Positions 47,545 through 59,039 of a DNA stretch of 64,000 nucleotides are shown piece by piece. A program made the position numbers and the translations under genes. The notes beneath the pieces are model-generated. The model saw only the letters and a program-made list of their open reading frames with translations, did no database searches and was not told the origin of the DNA. Origin of the DNA: Liolophura sinensis. Taxonomy: Eukaryota; Mollusca; Polyplacophora; Chitonida; Chitonidae. The stretch lies in contig NC_088296.1 of NCBI RefSeq assembly GCF_032854445.1, positions 3,993,246 through 4,057,245 on the forward strand, written 5' to 3'. Within the stretch, counting starts at the first letter, position 1. The number at the start of each line of letters is the position of its first letter.

Positions 47545-47750
47545 AAAATCCTTCACATCTAACCACTGGACGTATATTGCTTTTTATACAAAATCCTTCA
47601 CATGTATCATCTAACCATTGGAGGTGTATTGCCCTTTATACAAAATCCATCACACATACATGTACCATCTAACCACTGGAGGTGTATTGCCCTTTATACA
47701 AAATGCATCACACATACCATCTAACCACTGGAGGTATATTGCCTGTCATA
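47545..47750. repeat. Four-unit tandem repeat of 45-60 bp
   Basis: Units share catctaaccactggaggt and attgccctttatacaaaat. Confidence 0.85.
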
Positions 47751-48194
47751 CAAAGAATGATTCTCTTCCATGATTACACAAAGCCAGTCGGAGATGAAAG
47801 GCAAAAATTAACCAAACTAAACCAGCACCTGTTATAGTACCTCTGCCAGTGTAGTTAATGTGTCATGAAGCAGGTCCTTGTATCTTCAATGACTCGAACA
47901 GATTTGGCTTCTCCCAGGAGCTGAAATCAATTCTTGTCAAGAGCTATGTGAAATATGATGTAAAATCTATACGGCTTCCACAAAAAAGTATGAGCCATGA
48001 GAAAGCAGCAGATGGTGGAAACTTGCACATTATACCGGTAATATTGCACTTGTCTCCGTGCTGTGAACTTCAGAGAAATCTTCACTGTACAAATTTATAG
48101 CTTTACTGCCCCCCCCCCCCCCCCCACCGCGGGTTTGCGGGAAAAAAAATGGTTAATTGTCTGTCCATATATGTACATCTACGCACCATACATT

Positions 48195-48370
48195 ATACAC
48201 GAGAGTCCCCCAAAAAAGCTTAACCTTCAATCTGTGTATGAGAGTACATCATAGAGGAGATAAAAAAAGCTTAACCTTCAATCCATGTATGCGGGTCCAT
48301 TATACAGGAGTTAAAAAAGCTTAACATTCAATCCATGTATGAGAGTACATCATATAGGAGCTAAAAAAAC
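48195..48370. repeat. Three-to-four-unit tandem repeat of about 55 bp
   Basis: Units share aaaaagcttaaccttcaatc, catgtatgagagtacatcat and aggagataaa. Confidence 0.85.
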
Positions 48371-49029
48371 AAACCGGACACCAACAGAGATGCCGACTCT
48401 GCCTTCCACCTTCTCACAAAACCTCACCTTACTTCTTACTTCTTACAGGCGAGCTAAAAAGCATATGTAATGCAGATTTCACAGCAAGCTCAACATCACT
48501 GTGTTTAACTATACCTTTTACAAATAAATTATTGACACAGGAAAGAGTGGATGGGGAAGTCAACTATCTTCATGCCATGTGTGGTATGCACAAACAAACC
48601 CCCAAGAAACACAAAAACCTCCATGGAAACAATAAATATTGATATGTCCAAATTAAAATCCTCATCGTATAAACATGAAAATAATACTCTCCATTTTTTC
48701 TCCAGATTTCAATATAATATCTCGCCTGCTGACTACAGGCAGTCTTCAGCGGCGTCGTTGGTTCTGAACAAATTTCCGATCGATGCCACAAAAAGTTCAA
48801 TTATCCATCTAAATCCCGGGAATCAAAATCCCTTTTGAATGTGAAAGTCTCACAGGCTAATGCCGTCATGTAATGATTGTTGGGTTGGGTGATTTTATTA
48901 TCTTAGCAATCAAAACCATGCCATAATGACATATAGAATATGAGCTCTAGCCATGCTAGGCAGAACAGTTATACGGGCTGTTCTTGTCTCCACACTGATG
49001 ATGGCAATAACACCAGTCAATATAACATA

Positions 49030-49265
49030 CACGTATCCTAAATGACCATAAATGTCGCCCATAACTAACGTGCCCATTTTTCATTTTCTCAAGAGATCTA
49101 GATTTTAGAAAGGTGCTTCGGAGTTCGCATGGAACATGGGATAATATTCTACTCGAAAATTGTAAATTTCAGCAGCGAAAATAACAGTTTGTGACATTTA
49201 TTTGCCTCTGAAAGTGCACACTTGGGGATGAAATTTTAAATCATTTCGAGAATAATAATTACATT
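49030..49265 (+). repeat. Dispersed repeat E, copy 2
   Basis: It aligns with 46385-46610 over most of its length. A fainter relative may lie at 63360-63530. Confidence 0.6.
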
Positions 49266-49299
49266 TTAGGTAAATGACCTAAAAACATAGCGCCCATTT

Positions 49300-49385
49300 T
49301 ACTCCCACCATCATAATTCTGGCGCTGTCAAGTATCTTGTGTACGGCATAAACATTTAAATCAAATACATTTTTCAATAAATAAA
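49300..49385 (+). repeat. SINE-A tail remnant
   Basis: Only the last part is recognisable: ctcccaccatcataattctgg, gtgtacggcataaac and an A/T-rich tail. Confidence 0.6.
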
Positions 49386-49469
49386 ACTTTGCGGGCAATG
49401 ACTAAATTGTCCAGTCTACCTCAGTGAGTCCGAGATTCACTGATCCTAGAAGAACATGTTTTGAAATTC

Positions 49470-49640
49470 GCTTCGATTCGATTGGTGTTTTACGCTGTAC
49501 TCAAGAATATGTCACTTATACGACGGCAACCAGAATTATGGTGGGAGGAAACCGGGCAGAGCACGGGGGAAACCCACGACCATCTGCAGGTTGCTGGCAG
49601 ATCTTCCCACGTATGGGTTTGCTTGGAAGGCAAGGTCATA
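49470..49640 (-). repeat. SINE-A fragment, well preserved, minus orientation
   Basis: It contains gattggtgttttacgctg, atggtgggaggaaaccgg, gggggaaacccacgacc and aggttgctggcag. Confidence 0.88.
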
Positions 49641-49852
49641 TCATGCTGGAACTTGGTAACTTTAAGCCACAAAATTAATATTTCATTACATTTATTTTAC
49701 ATACTTTTTGGAGTGACATTTTGGGTGATTTTACTGTATGTTGAAATAAGTTTGATTAATACAGACGTAAGTCTATGTGAAGTAAAGCTTCAATGTATTG
49801 TGATTATGAATGGTACCAATTTAAAAACTCTCATCCAAGATGAAATGTGTAT

Positions 49853-49915
49853 ATTTATTTATTTATTTATTTATTTATCTGAATGGTGTTTTACGCCGTA
49901 CTCAAGAATATGAAA
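49853..49915 (-). repeat. Truncated SINE-A with long (TTTA)n tail
   Basis: A (tattta)-type tail is followed by only about 35 bases of SINE (gaatggtgttttacgccg, tactcaagaatatg). Confidence 0.75.
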
Positions 49916-50320
49916 TGTGGTTATAACATGGTATACTATAACATATGGTATCCCAGGCTATACATTTTTTACACCTTGATATAGGAGAGATATAGATAAA
50001 GTTTTCATAAACTTTACTCCCGTAATGTGTGTCTGTGCAGAGAAAAGCAAATCTGACATCATAAATACCTGACATAATACAAATAAAAGATGCTGTGAGG
50101 TCACTTCCAACACACACTACCAGTATCATTCGTAAACTTCGATCATCTTTGAATACAAACATTTCACTGCATTTAATTTTTGAGAACTTTATTTCTGTAT
50201 AATGTGTGTCAGTGCACAGAAAACCAAATCTGATATCATAAATACCTGTTTTACAGTTTACGGTCAATGAATCCTTGGAGTGGCGTGTCACTGGAGATCG
50301 CACACATTATCAATATTGGC

Positions 50321-50412
50321 CCCGTTTCACAAAGCCCATGTAATTACAGGTACCATGATGACATGATACCTACAGTAATGGTCATCATGGTAGTTACATG
50401 CACATAATCCCA
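50321..50412. repeat. MITE-D-like end fragment
   Basis: It starts ggccccgtttcacaaagcc, close to the end of MITE-D, and is followed by partly palindromic sequence around accatgatgacatgatacc. Confidence 0.45.
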
Positions 50413-50849
50413 ATGTCAAGAAAACCTGCCTTCTAAAAAAATGTAATTTAATAAACAGCATGAAAGTATATATTTTCAGACAGATGTTTTAAATGTTTTT
50501 TCTTCTGGTGCTTACTTTACTACATTTTTCTTTCTCTTCAGGTAACATATTGCAGCGATTATACAAAATGACATGAACGCGTATCACTAATTGCTTAAAG
50601 GCATCATAATGAATTCATTAAGATCATTCATCTGCTTACTATAGCCCATTATCCTCGCTATACCAGCTCCAACAACAAAGAAACAGGAGCTTGAGGAACA
50701 CCACAGTGAACAGTTTCATCCGTGAACATAACAACGAAACAAAACCTGCCCTTTGCTGGCAATCAACAAAATCTGACAAGTCAGATTTTTTAGAAATACA
50801 CACATGTGATTTACTACACGTACATGTAAACTGCACCTTTCACAGATTA

Positions 50850-51505
50850 TCATGCTACACGACTTGGAGTACTACACGACTTAGACTGCTACATGACTTG
50901 GATTGCTACATGACTTGGATTGCTATGACTTGGATTGCTACATGACTTGGATTCCTACACGACTTGGATTCCTACACGACTTGGATTGCTACGACCTGGA
51001 TTGCTACATGACTTGGATTGCTACATGACTTGGATTGCTACATGACTTGCTACATGACTTGGACTGCTACATGACTTGGATTGCTACAAGACTTGGATTG
51101 CTACACAATTTGGATTGCTACAAAACCTGGATTGCTACACAATTTGGATTGCTACATGACTTGGAATGCCACATCACTTGGATTGCTACGACTTGGATAG
51201 CTGCATGACTTGTTACATGACTTGAATTGCTACGACTTGGATTGCTACATGACTTGGAATTCTACACGACTTGGATTGCTATGACTTGAACTGCTACATG
51301 ACTTGGATTGCTACACAACTTGGATTGCTACATGACTTGCTACATGATTTGCTACATGACTTGGACTGCTACATGACTTGGACTGCTACATGACTTGGAT
51401 TGCTACATGACTTGGATTGCTACACAACTTGGATTGCTACAAGACTTGGATTGCTACAAGACTTAGATTGCTACAAGACTTGGATTGCTACGAGACTTGG
51501 ATTCT
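50850..51505. repeat. 17-bp minisatellite, about 38 units
   Basis: Units of gctacatgacttggatt with single-base variants. Confidence 0.95.
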
Positions 51506-51954
51506 CTTTATATTCATTCAGCCACCTAGAACATTCCTTGCATCTTTCCAACATCATTAAAAACTGTTGACTGCTTCTACGATCCCGTAATGATTTCAGA
51601 CTTTACATACTTACAAAGTTATTTAGAGGGATGTGTTGAACTTTCTTTTAGGAAATTGGCCTTGCGATTTTTGACCTGGGGTCGATTCTACAAAGCCATT
51701 TCGGACTTAACATGTAAGTCAAAATTTCAAATCTTTCCAAAACGCTCAGTTTTCGGTACTGAAAGTTGAAATTTGGGTACATTTGGATTAAGATAAAACT
51801 GATGAGGTGGAGAAAATATTACTTTATAAAACCTAAAAACAAGCTCAAAGATTTCACATTTTGACCTAAGGAAGAAGTGTCTTAGAGGAATCAGTTCCGG
51901 GAACTTGGGTTGACAGCTGGTATACGGATGCCTGTTTCCAATCATAGATTCGGA

Positions 51955-52205
51955 TATATTTATTTATTTTGATTTATATGATTGGTATTTTATGCTGTAT
52001 TCAAGAAAATTTAACTTATTATGGTGGAAGGAAACCGGGCAAAGCCAAGGCGAAACCCACGGCCATCCGCAGGTTGCTGCAAGGCCTTAATTCCCATGTA
52101 CGGCTGGAGACGAAGCCAACATGAAGTGACCTTGAACTCACGACTCCCACATGTAACATACAGTGTACAGATACACGTGTGCACACCATATTGGTGGACG
52201 ACAAT
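51955..52205 (-). repeat. SINE-A, long copy, minus orientation
   Basis: The tail, the core with ggtggaaggaaaccggg and atccgcaggttgctgc, and head-proximal sequence (aagccaacatgaagtgac) are all present. Confidence 0.83.
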
Positions 52206-52423
52206 TAAGGTCTCCAATGAATGTTAGACTTCAAGCACAAGTGGATGTACACATATAGGCCATCACACGTCACCCCCAGAAGCAGTGAGAACGGGGCAAA
52301 GTACAAATTAATTTTCCCTACATCAACTAATTCACCTTGAGATTATACCTGTGTCCATCAGTCACCTGCCAGTATGGTCTGCCTCAGCCCAATTTGGTTA
52401 CTAGCTTTATTCACCACCCTTAA

Positions 52424-52630
52424 ATTCCTCAACCTTTCCGGATGTGACCGAGCAGCTCAATTGCAATTTCGGCACCTTTTTAATTTGATTTTGGAGACAA
52501 AACTGCATTGGATTGGATTAACCTGTGTCAGGGCTTCACAAAAAGCATAATTTTATCAGTCTCCACAGAATAAATCCTTCAGAATATGCTTGAACAAACA
52601 CCTTGCAAACATGCGAAAAAGTTAAAGAAT
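52424..52630 (+). mobile_element. MITE-C copy
   Basis: It begins aaattcctcaacctttcc and ends gcaaacatgcgaaaaagtta followed by aagaatgc, keeping the family core and most of both inverted ends. Confidence 0.8.
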
Positions 52631-53085
52631 GCATGCATATACATGTAAATACTGGTCCTTACACACATTCCTTTGGGAATTGTTGTTTTGGGTTTCTTAG
52701 GTTGTTTTGGAAAAGGGTCTTCATTATTTGATATACAAATGTTTGACTAAGCACTTAGATACCTATACATGCAGTCAAGTACAGCTGCAGAACATATGAC
52801 TTATAATGTAAATACCAAGGTTCATTAGTGAACAATTAATTATCACTTAATAGATCAGAAAAACATCATTTGCTGGCATTGCCCACAGCAATAATTCCCC
52901 CTGTATAACCTTTCCTACCAAACCTCTACGGAAGGTTTGTGTACAGCATGGTTACGTAACCAAAACATGAATCAGATATCAACAGGGCTTATGTAACAGT
53001 AACTGACACGGTTAAACGTGGCCCAAAAATACAATCAAACAGCCATCTTGAAATGTGCACCTACGGTAACAACTTAAAGCAATCA

Positions 53086-53345
53086 TGAGCTCATATTACA
53101 TTACAGTACAACTATAGTGCTTATATTACATTACAGTACAACTATAGTGCTCATATTACATTACAGTACAACTATAGTGCTCATATTACATTACAGTACA
53201 ACTATAGTGCTCTTATTACATTACAGTACAACTATAGTGCTCATATTACATTACAGTACAACTATAGTGCTCATATTACATTACAGTACAACTATAGTGC
53301 TCATATTACATTACAGTACAACTATAGTGCTCATATTACATGGAG
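53086..53345. repeat. 30-bp minisatellite, 8 near-identical units
   Basis: Unit tcatattacattacagtaca followed by actatagtgc. The units are almost identical, so the array is young. Confidence 0.96.
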
Positions 53346-53562
53346 CAGTACAGCTGTAACTGAGAATGTTATCAAGTTTCACTCAGATAGAATGTGTTCA
53401 CTGGGCTAAAGGCTCAGGTGAGGAGATCAGGGTTCAAATCCAGGTAAATTATTATATGCAAGGCCAGAATACATATAGGTTCCAGTAAACCTGGTGTGGG
53501 AGACCTGAAAGCCGGGAGAGGGCAATGATAATGTGGGAGAAGCATAACAGATTAGCTACCCT

Positions 53563-53740
53563 AATTCCTCAACCTCTCTGCATATGAAAGAGCATCTTTC
53601 AGTGTAACTTATACACATTTTACATTTGCTTTTGGAGACAAAACTACAGTGGTTGGGTTGGCCAATTTCTCGGCTTCACAAAAAGTATAGTTTTGTCAGT
53701 ATTCACAGAACAATAAACACTTTGCAAACATGGGTTAGAA
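53563..53740 (+). mobile_element. MITE-C copy with internal deletion
   Basis: It begins ccctaattcctcaacctc and carries gcttttggagacaaaac and ggttgggttggccaattt. The segment before the right end is shortened. Confidence 0.78.
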
Positions 53741-54281
53741 TATTTATAATAGGAGCACAATACTTTGTGGCTATTTCCCCATAAAGCTCTATTCCAACAG
53801 AAAAGTGTGCTAGACTCTGGGGATTGGAAATCAGAGTTCAAATCCTAGTACGACAAATTTTCAAATCATTCAACTATTCTACAGACCTAGGTTATTAGTA
53901 ACTTTGCAGACATATTTATATGCATGTGAGGACATCAAATATTCTCCTCCCTCATTATAAAATCCCTCGTCGTAATACTGAGTCGGGTATATTGGGTGAT
54001 TCAACACATAACGGTAACAAAACGGTCACAAATGTATCTGCACATTATTTATCAAGTTGTTGTTGCTCACATCCTATGTACAGTGAGTGGACAAAAAAAC
54101 CCCTCAATGTTTGTTTCTTCTTTGCACTCCTAGGCTTATATATAATGATCATATCACTATTCACTGAAAGACACAAGGCTGAATATAAAGTGTCTGTTTG
54201 TATATTATATCATGTAAGTCAAAGGCTATCAGTGGCTAAAAACGTCAAGCGAAACTCACCACTAACTTGTAGGCTTCAAGA

Positions 54282-54420
54282 TTATTTATTTGATTGATGT
54301 GTTATGCTGTGCTCAAGAATATTTCACTTATACGATGACGGCCAGTATTATGGTTGGTGGAAACTGGGCAGAGCCCGTGCAAATCCACTACCATCCATAG
54401 GTTGCTGGCAGACCTAGACT
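54282..54420 (-). repeat. SINE-A fragment, minus orientation
   Basis: It matches the family through ctcaagaatatttcactt, ggccagtattatgg and aggttgctggcagacc. Confidence 0.82.
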
Positions 54421-54847
54421 TCAACATCTGCTATCCACTATGTCTACTTGTAACTTACTCTTTACAAGGGACAAAAGGGCAGCCACTTTCTCTTTGATGC
54501 AATTTAAAAATATAAAACCAACTCAAACTAAAAAGACGTTGAGACGTCTTTACATGTTCTTCGTCGTTTAATTAGCCGTTCATTTTTCATCGTCAACATA
54601 TTATCGCAGTAATCCTAATTTAGTCCGCACAAAAGTGCAAAATATGAACTTCCAACAAGAATATAACTGAACTGTTTCCCAAGCTAGATGTAGATCTTCT
54701 CGTCTTTTTACAAGTTGTAATGAGGGAATTTGATGTGTTGGTTGTGTAATGACATCAGGTGAACATCTAATGACATGGACCGAATTCATACACCAAGAGG
54801 TCACAAAAACTAGGTTAGACCCAATATACCAATAGTGGCATATTACC

Positions 54848-55068
54848 CTATTTTCCCAGCCTCTGTGCAAATGAAAGAGAAACTATCAGCCCCATTTATG
54901 CATATTATTTATCTGATTTTGGACACAAAACTACACCGGTTGGGTTGGCCAATTTAAGGGTTTCACAAAAAGTAAAACATAACACATGCAGTGGTATACC
55001 CCGAATAATTCCGCCAGAATATGCTTAAACAAATATTTTGCAAACATGAGAAAAGGTTGAAGAATGAC
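54848..55068 (+). mobile_element. MITE-C copy just inside intron 1
   Basis: The right end gagaaaaggttgaagaatg lies about 50 bases beyond the exon 1 donor of the large gene. The core ggttgggttggccaattt is intact. Confidence 0.8.
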
Positions 55069-55118
55069 AGTAAGATATCACCAAATCCACATTTCCACTT
55101 GATTTTCACTACTCATAC

Positions 55119-55332
55119 CTTCATAGACTGAACTGAACTTCTCCCCAAAGCTCCTCTGTACATCCCCTTGGAACGAATGTTCCCGTGATGTCATTTTCCG
55201 CCGGCGTAACCACTTCTCCACCTTTTTACGACGTGATCCTTCGCCTTTGTTGCGTTCCAGAGACGCTGTGCGATTGTCCGCCTCTCCGTCGGAACTAGTG
55301 CTAGAACTGCTGCTGTGGCGTCGTGCCAACAT
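55119..55332 (-). CDS. Large minus-strand gene, exon 1 (N-terminus)
   Basis: The exon opens at an ATG with G at -3 and runs 71 codons plus one base to the donor GAAG|gtatga. It encodes MLARRHSSSSSTSSDGE, then a very basic stretch (RRKKVEKWLRRRK) and a region ending SFGEKFSSVYE. There is no signal peptide, so the product is probably cytoplasmic or nuclear. The local sequence is richer in CpG than the surroundings, as expected for a first exon near a promoter. The upstream frame is open for at least 40 codons without another ATG, so a longer N-terminus from an upstream exon is possible. Phase-1 exit matches the start of exon 2, which supports the join across the 33-kb intron. Confidence 0.72.
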
Positions 55333-55583
55333 TGCGCCGACTTTTTCACTGTTTTTAAGTGAGCGTCGCAGATTTGTTTGTGGTGTGTATAGCTATCTGC
55401 TCTCAAGGCAGAAATCGTCTTCAGCGGATTTGTCTCAAGCAGTGTAAGGAACGCAGCGCCACTTCAAAAGCGCCGTAATAAAATCTGCCCAGCTGCAAGT
55501 TAAGCATGGGCTGCTCAGGCTTCATAGGCCTGTAAAAACCACATTAAGACACGCGCAGCGTGCCCGTAATAAACCCGGCAGCT

Positions 55584-55618
<35 letters not shown>

Positions 55619-55700
55619 AATGCAGCATCGTCATCTCACTACACAACACAACCTCCCTCTCCTCCCAGTCGTTTACTTCTCAATTTTCCTGTGTAATTTC
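55333..55700 (-). promoter_or_regulatory. Promoter side of the large minus-strand gene
   Basis: The sequence upstream of exon 1 keeps many CpGs, unlike most of the window, and carries a (CT)n tract at about 55588-55616 that reads (GA)n on the transcribed strand. GA tracts are common in invertebrate promoters. No TATA box is obvious. The assignment rests on position, CpG content and the GA tract. Confidence 0.4.
55588..55616. repeat. (CT)n microsatellite in the promoter region
   Basis: An uninterrupted CT tract of about 29 bases. Confidence 0.95.
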
Positions 55701-56139
55701 CAACACAGCCGGGTGAACGAACGCGCGAGCACAAAGCCGCTAAGTCACTCAGCTCTCCATCTGTGTCTGTTATTGAACCGCTTGGGAAACAGGCAACCCC
55801 ATCTGTAGAGCTACAGCTTCCTCACTACACGTATACAAAAGTGTAAGCTTCTGCTGGCGTGTTCCCTATAACTGGCCTCATCAAGCCTGGGTACTAGCGC
55901 GCCAAACCAATCTGCCGGTCTAACGGCCACAGGGGCTGAGGTGAAGTCAGCCAGGCCACCCCCCTTGATCAGACGGACGTCAGTTCTGTGTGTTAATAAT
56001 GATGTAGGAGGCTCAGTTGCTCTATCAGGGAAGGGGGTCCAGCAGACAGCAGGGCCTTGCAGCAGCTACAGTGTGATCAGGGCTCTGTATGCAAAACTTG
56101 TGTTGCTAACACACGGGACATCCACGGGATAGTAGTGCT

Positions 56140-57110
56140 ACTTGTTCATCACATGTAACAAGGCTAATGTATTTTATGTCCTCACACCTTGTAAAGGGAC
56201 CAGTTCTCAGAAAAAGTCAGTTACGCACATTATACTCTGCAGGACTACATGAATCCACTTTTTCATGAACTATCAGTCTTTGCTGGAAAAACATATCAAT
56301 GTTTACGTCTTCACATATCTTGTAAAGGAACCACTATACAAAGGGCCTCTGGGAAGAACAGTTTTTGTAACTCACAGAGTAAATGTTCATCATTTGTCAC
56401 CCTCAGAAAATAAAGTTATATTTGAAGAAAATAAAGAAATCGATCACCATCAATGAGTGTTAATTGACAGGAAGACATACAGTAGCAATGTTCATGTTCC
56501 CACACCTAAATCGTAAACAAACCAGTTCTCAAACAAACTAAGGAAGATCCCTGGAAGGGCTTCCACTGCATGGTTCATCGGTCAATAATCAGTCATGCCA
56601 TCTGGATAGGGACATTGGCTTTAGGAATGTTCTAATATGTGCAAGGGCTGGTGCACTGGTTCATAAGCTATCCAAGTTGACACAGAGACATATGTGTGCA
56701 TGATACTGGTACCAATGTTTATGTGTTCACATCTTGTGCAGCAAACCAATCTTCAAAATATGAAATTATTTCTCCATGAGCTGGACTTTCTCTTAAGGGA
56801 TCACTTCGCAAAGTCAATAACACATGTTTAAGAGATCAGTTCAAGTCTCAAGTCGGTGAAACACATGTACTACACATAGACATTCCATCTGATTCACCAG
56901 AATTCAGCCTTGAAAGGTTCCCAGACACAAACTGTTTCAATGTTTACGGGCTAGCTCCTTGTTAAGGGATCAGTTCAAGTCTCAAGTCAGTAACACATGT
57001 ACTACACATAGACATTCCATCTGATTCACAAGAATTCAGCCCTGAAAAGTTCCGAGACACAAAAGACACCTGGACTGGTTTATTAGGAATTATAAACACT
57101 TTCGGAAGGG
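56140..57110. repeat. Degenerate long-period repeat, with one recent duplication
   Basis: Phrases like caatgtttacg...cttgtaaaggaacca recur near 56297, 56486, 56731 and 56938. The 56837-56935 block is repeated at 56970-57066 with few changes (shared gatcagttcaagtctcaagt). Confidence 0.65.
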
Positions 57111-58019
57111 TTCTAACAAAGCAATGAAACTTGTTTGTGTTTTATTTACTGCTTGCTAAGGAATAATTTTGAGTATTCATAGGTATAATATACATACATG
57201 TATATCTAGGATTATAACCCAATTATCAATCCTGATCGGAGATTAAGCTTCGTTCTCAACGGTTTAGAGCGTTCCCACAGAAGGAAAGCCGTACGTTCCC
57301 ACAGAAGGAAAGCCGTACAAATCAGGATCATACAAAACCAGATCGTCATGGGCTTTATCTCAATTGCTCAATGATACGATCAAGTTACCGGTAAATGCGG
57401 AGCAATAGCCACCAGACACGCAGGTATTGAACACGTAACCCTTCCACCGAACATGACTGGATTCAGATAGTCAGATTATAGGATATGGGAGATAAGTCCA
57501 GATGTCTTCAGTACAGGAAGCACTTCAGAATTCTTATTCCTGGCGGAATGGTGACGTGATCCAATATTTGAATATTCACATCTGTCAGAAAAATGATTAC
57601 ATACACGTACCCATGGGTATAATGATATGAATCAAGCCTCACAAAGGCCAATGGTGTGGGCGATTTGCATTGGGGCTTTATATAGCTACACAAAAAAAGA
57701 AACCCAGTTCACTGATGATCCCAATTTAAGTCACTGTAGTCATTAATTCAGAGCTCCGAATGCCAGTTTTAAGCTAAAGTTTCGAAATGATCTAAACAGG
57801 ACTGCTTATTAAAACAAATACATGCATGTAAATAATTTCCTTTGAAAAACATGACTTTCTTTGTTTACAGTTCAGAACATGCATGTACAGATGGGCATAT
57901 ACTGATCTCAACCAAGCCTCACATAGGCAATGGTGTGGGTGGTTGGCATGGCGGCTTTACAAAGCTACGACGAAAAAAAAACCCAAAACAACTATAGTCT
58001 GTTGTTGGGCACAGAAGCT

Positions 58020-58450
58020 ACAGGTAATAACAGATCCAGCGAGCCTCATTCAAAACGACGCCTCGATCCGATCGCACCAGTCATCCTGGATCTTCACTGG
58101 TCCCGTTCCGCTGTATTTTGGCGCGAGGAGTGATGTAAACCTGGTTGCCCAGTTGCTGCCACCACGGCTGGTATAAAATCTCCAACTAATCACATGTCAG
58201 GCAAACCCCGTAATTTGATTTGAGAACAGCCCTTGAGGCAGGGCATTTTTTCTCTCCTTTTTTCCATCCCTTCCTCAGCCATGGGTAAATATTTACGTCG
58301 TGCGGGTGGGTACACTGCGAGTTGGCGCGTTATCTGGCCCTTATCGCGGACGTGTCTCCGAACTAAAGCTAATATTGACGCTTATAATTAGCCGGGCCAA
58401 GACGGTAGTCGTATTGCACCTTACGACCACGATTAAGTTATTGATACCCG
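58020..58450. promoter_or_regulatory. CpG-retaining unique patch 2.7 kb upstream of exon 1
   Basis: By eye it has about 30 CpGs in 430 bases, far above the surroundings, is not repetitive and has no convincing open frame. It includes ggcgcgagg, ttacgtcgtgcggg, tggcgcgtt and taattagccggg. A distal promoter or enhancer of the large minus-strand gene is a guess from composition and position. Confidence 0.22.
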
Positions 58451-58759
58451 CATTGATGACTAAACAAACTCTATAGCCTGCTAATACAGACTGCTTCAAG
58501 TATTAACCACGTATCATCATGGATTCCAGTACAGGCTTTCTTCCTCCCACGATCTGGCAGATGTCAGGCTATAATAGTCATTACAGAATTATTTAATATA
58601 CATGCTAAATTATTCGTTTCTCTCGATTCAATGTTGGTCCAGTGATCTGGGATCAGGGAATTTTACCCAACCAATATTTACATGTGTGTGTTCAAGTGGC
58701 ATGACTGGAAATGTTTAATTGCCAGACAACTTGAACTAATCAACTCTAGTCTCACAGGG

Positions 58760-59035
58760 AACTGTATGAACAGGGAACTGTGCGAGCAGGAGACTGTACG
58801 AACAGGGAACTGTACGAGCAGGAGATTGTATAAGCAGGGAACTGTACGAGCAGGGAACCGTACGAGCAGGGAACTGTACAAGCAAGGAACTGTATGAGTA
58901 GGAGGCTGTACGAGCAGGGAACTGTACGAGCAGGGAACTGCATGAGTAGGAGGCTGTACAAGCAGGGAACTGTACGAGCAGGGAACTGTACGAGCAGGGA
59001 ACTGTATGAACAGGGAACTGTATGAACAGCATCCT
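58760..59035. repeat. 16-bp minisatellite
   Basis: About 17 units of agcagggaactgtacg. Confidence 0.95.
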
Positions 59036-59039
59036 TGAA

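Larger units (their letters stand above)
7870..55332 (-). other. Large minus-strand gene: span of the six supported coding exons
   Basis: Six segments carry coding-like sequence bounded by good splice sites. Their phases chain without conflict: exon 1 leaves one base, exon 2 begins with two; exon 2 ends in phase 0 and exon 3 starts in phase 0; exon 3 leaves one base and exon 4 begins with two; exons 4, 5 and 6 join in phase 0. Introns are about 33.2, 1.5, 1.5, 1.1 and 9.0 kb. The deduced protein has a basic Ser-rich N-terminus, a Ser/Gly/His-rich linker with three TLPR repeats, a charged amphipathic helix, then helical repeats. The helices in exons 4 to 6 (WNFSDASAELA and SLSILHNIARNPDVK) resemble armadillo-type repeats, which I associate with invertebrate TIR/ARM or SARM1-like proteins. 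That identity is a recollection-based guess. The 3' end is not certain: it may lie near 5.4 kb or outside the window. Confidence 0.75.

Noticed and set aside
50691-50945. Plus-strand frame ending in Thr-Trp-Ile-Ala repeats
   Set aside because: The tail is translation of the 17-bp minisatellite; the head lacks motifs.
53395-53460. tRNA-like sequence (aggctcaggtgagg with gggttcaaatcc)
   Set aside because: The B box is good but no cloverleaf could be drawn; probably a SINE head. A similar agagttcaaatcc occurs near 53832.
55191-55447. Alternative frames over exon 1 on both strands
   Set aside because: Only the frame from 55332 ends at a consensus donor and joins exon 2 in phase.
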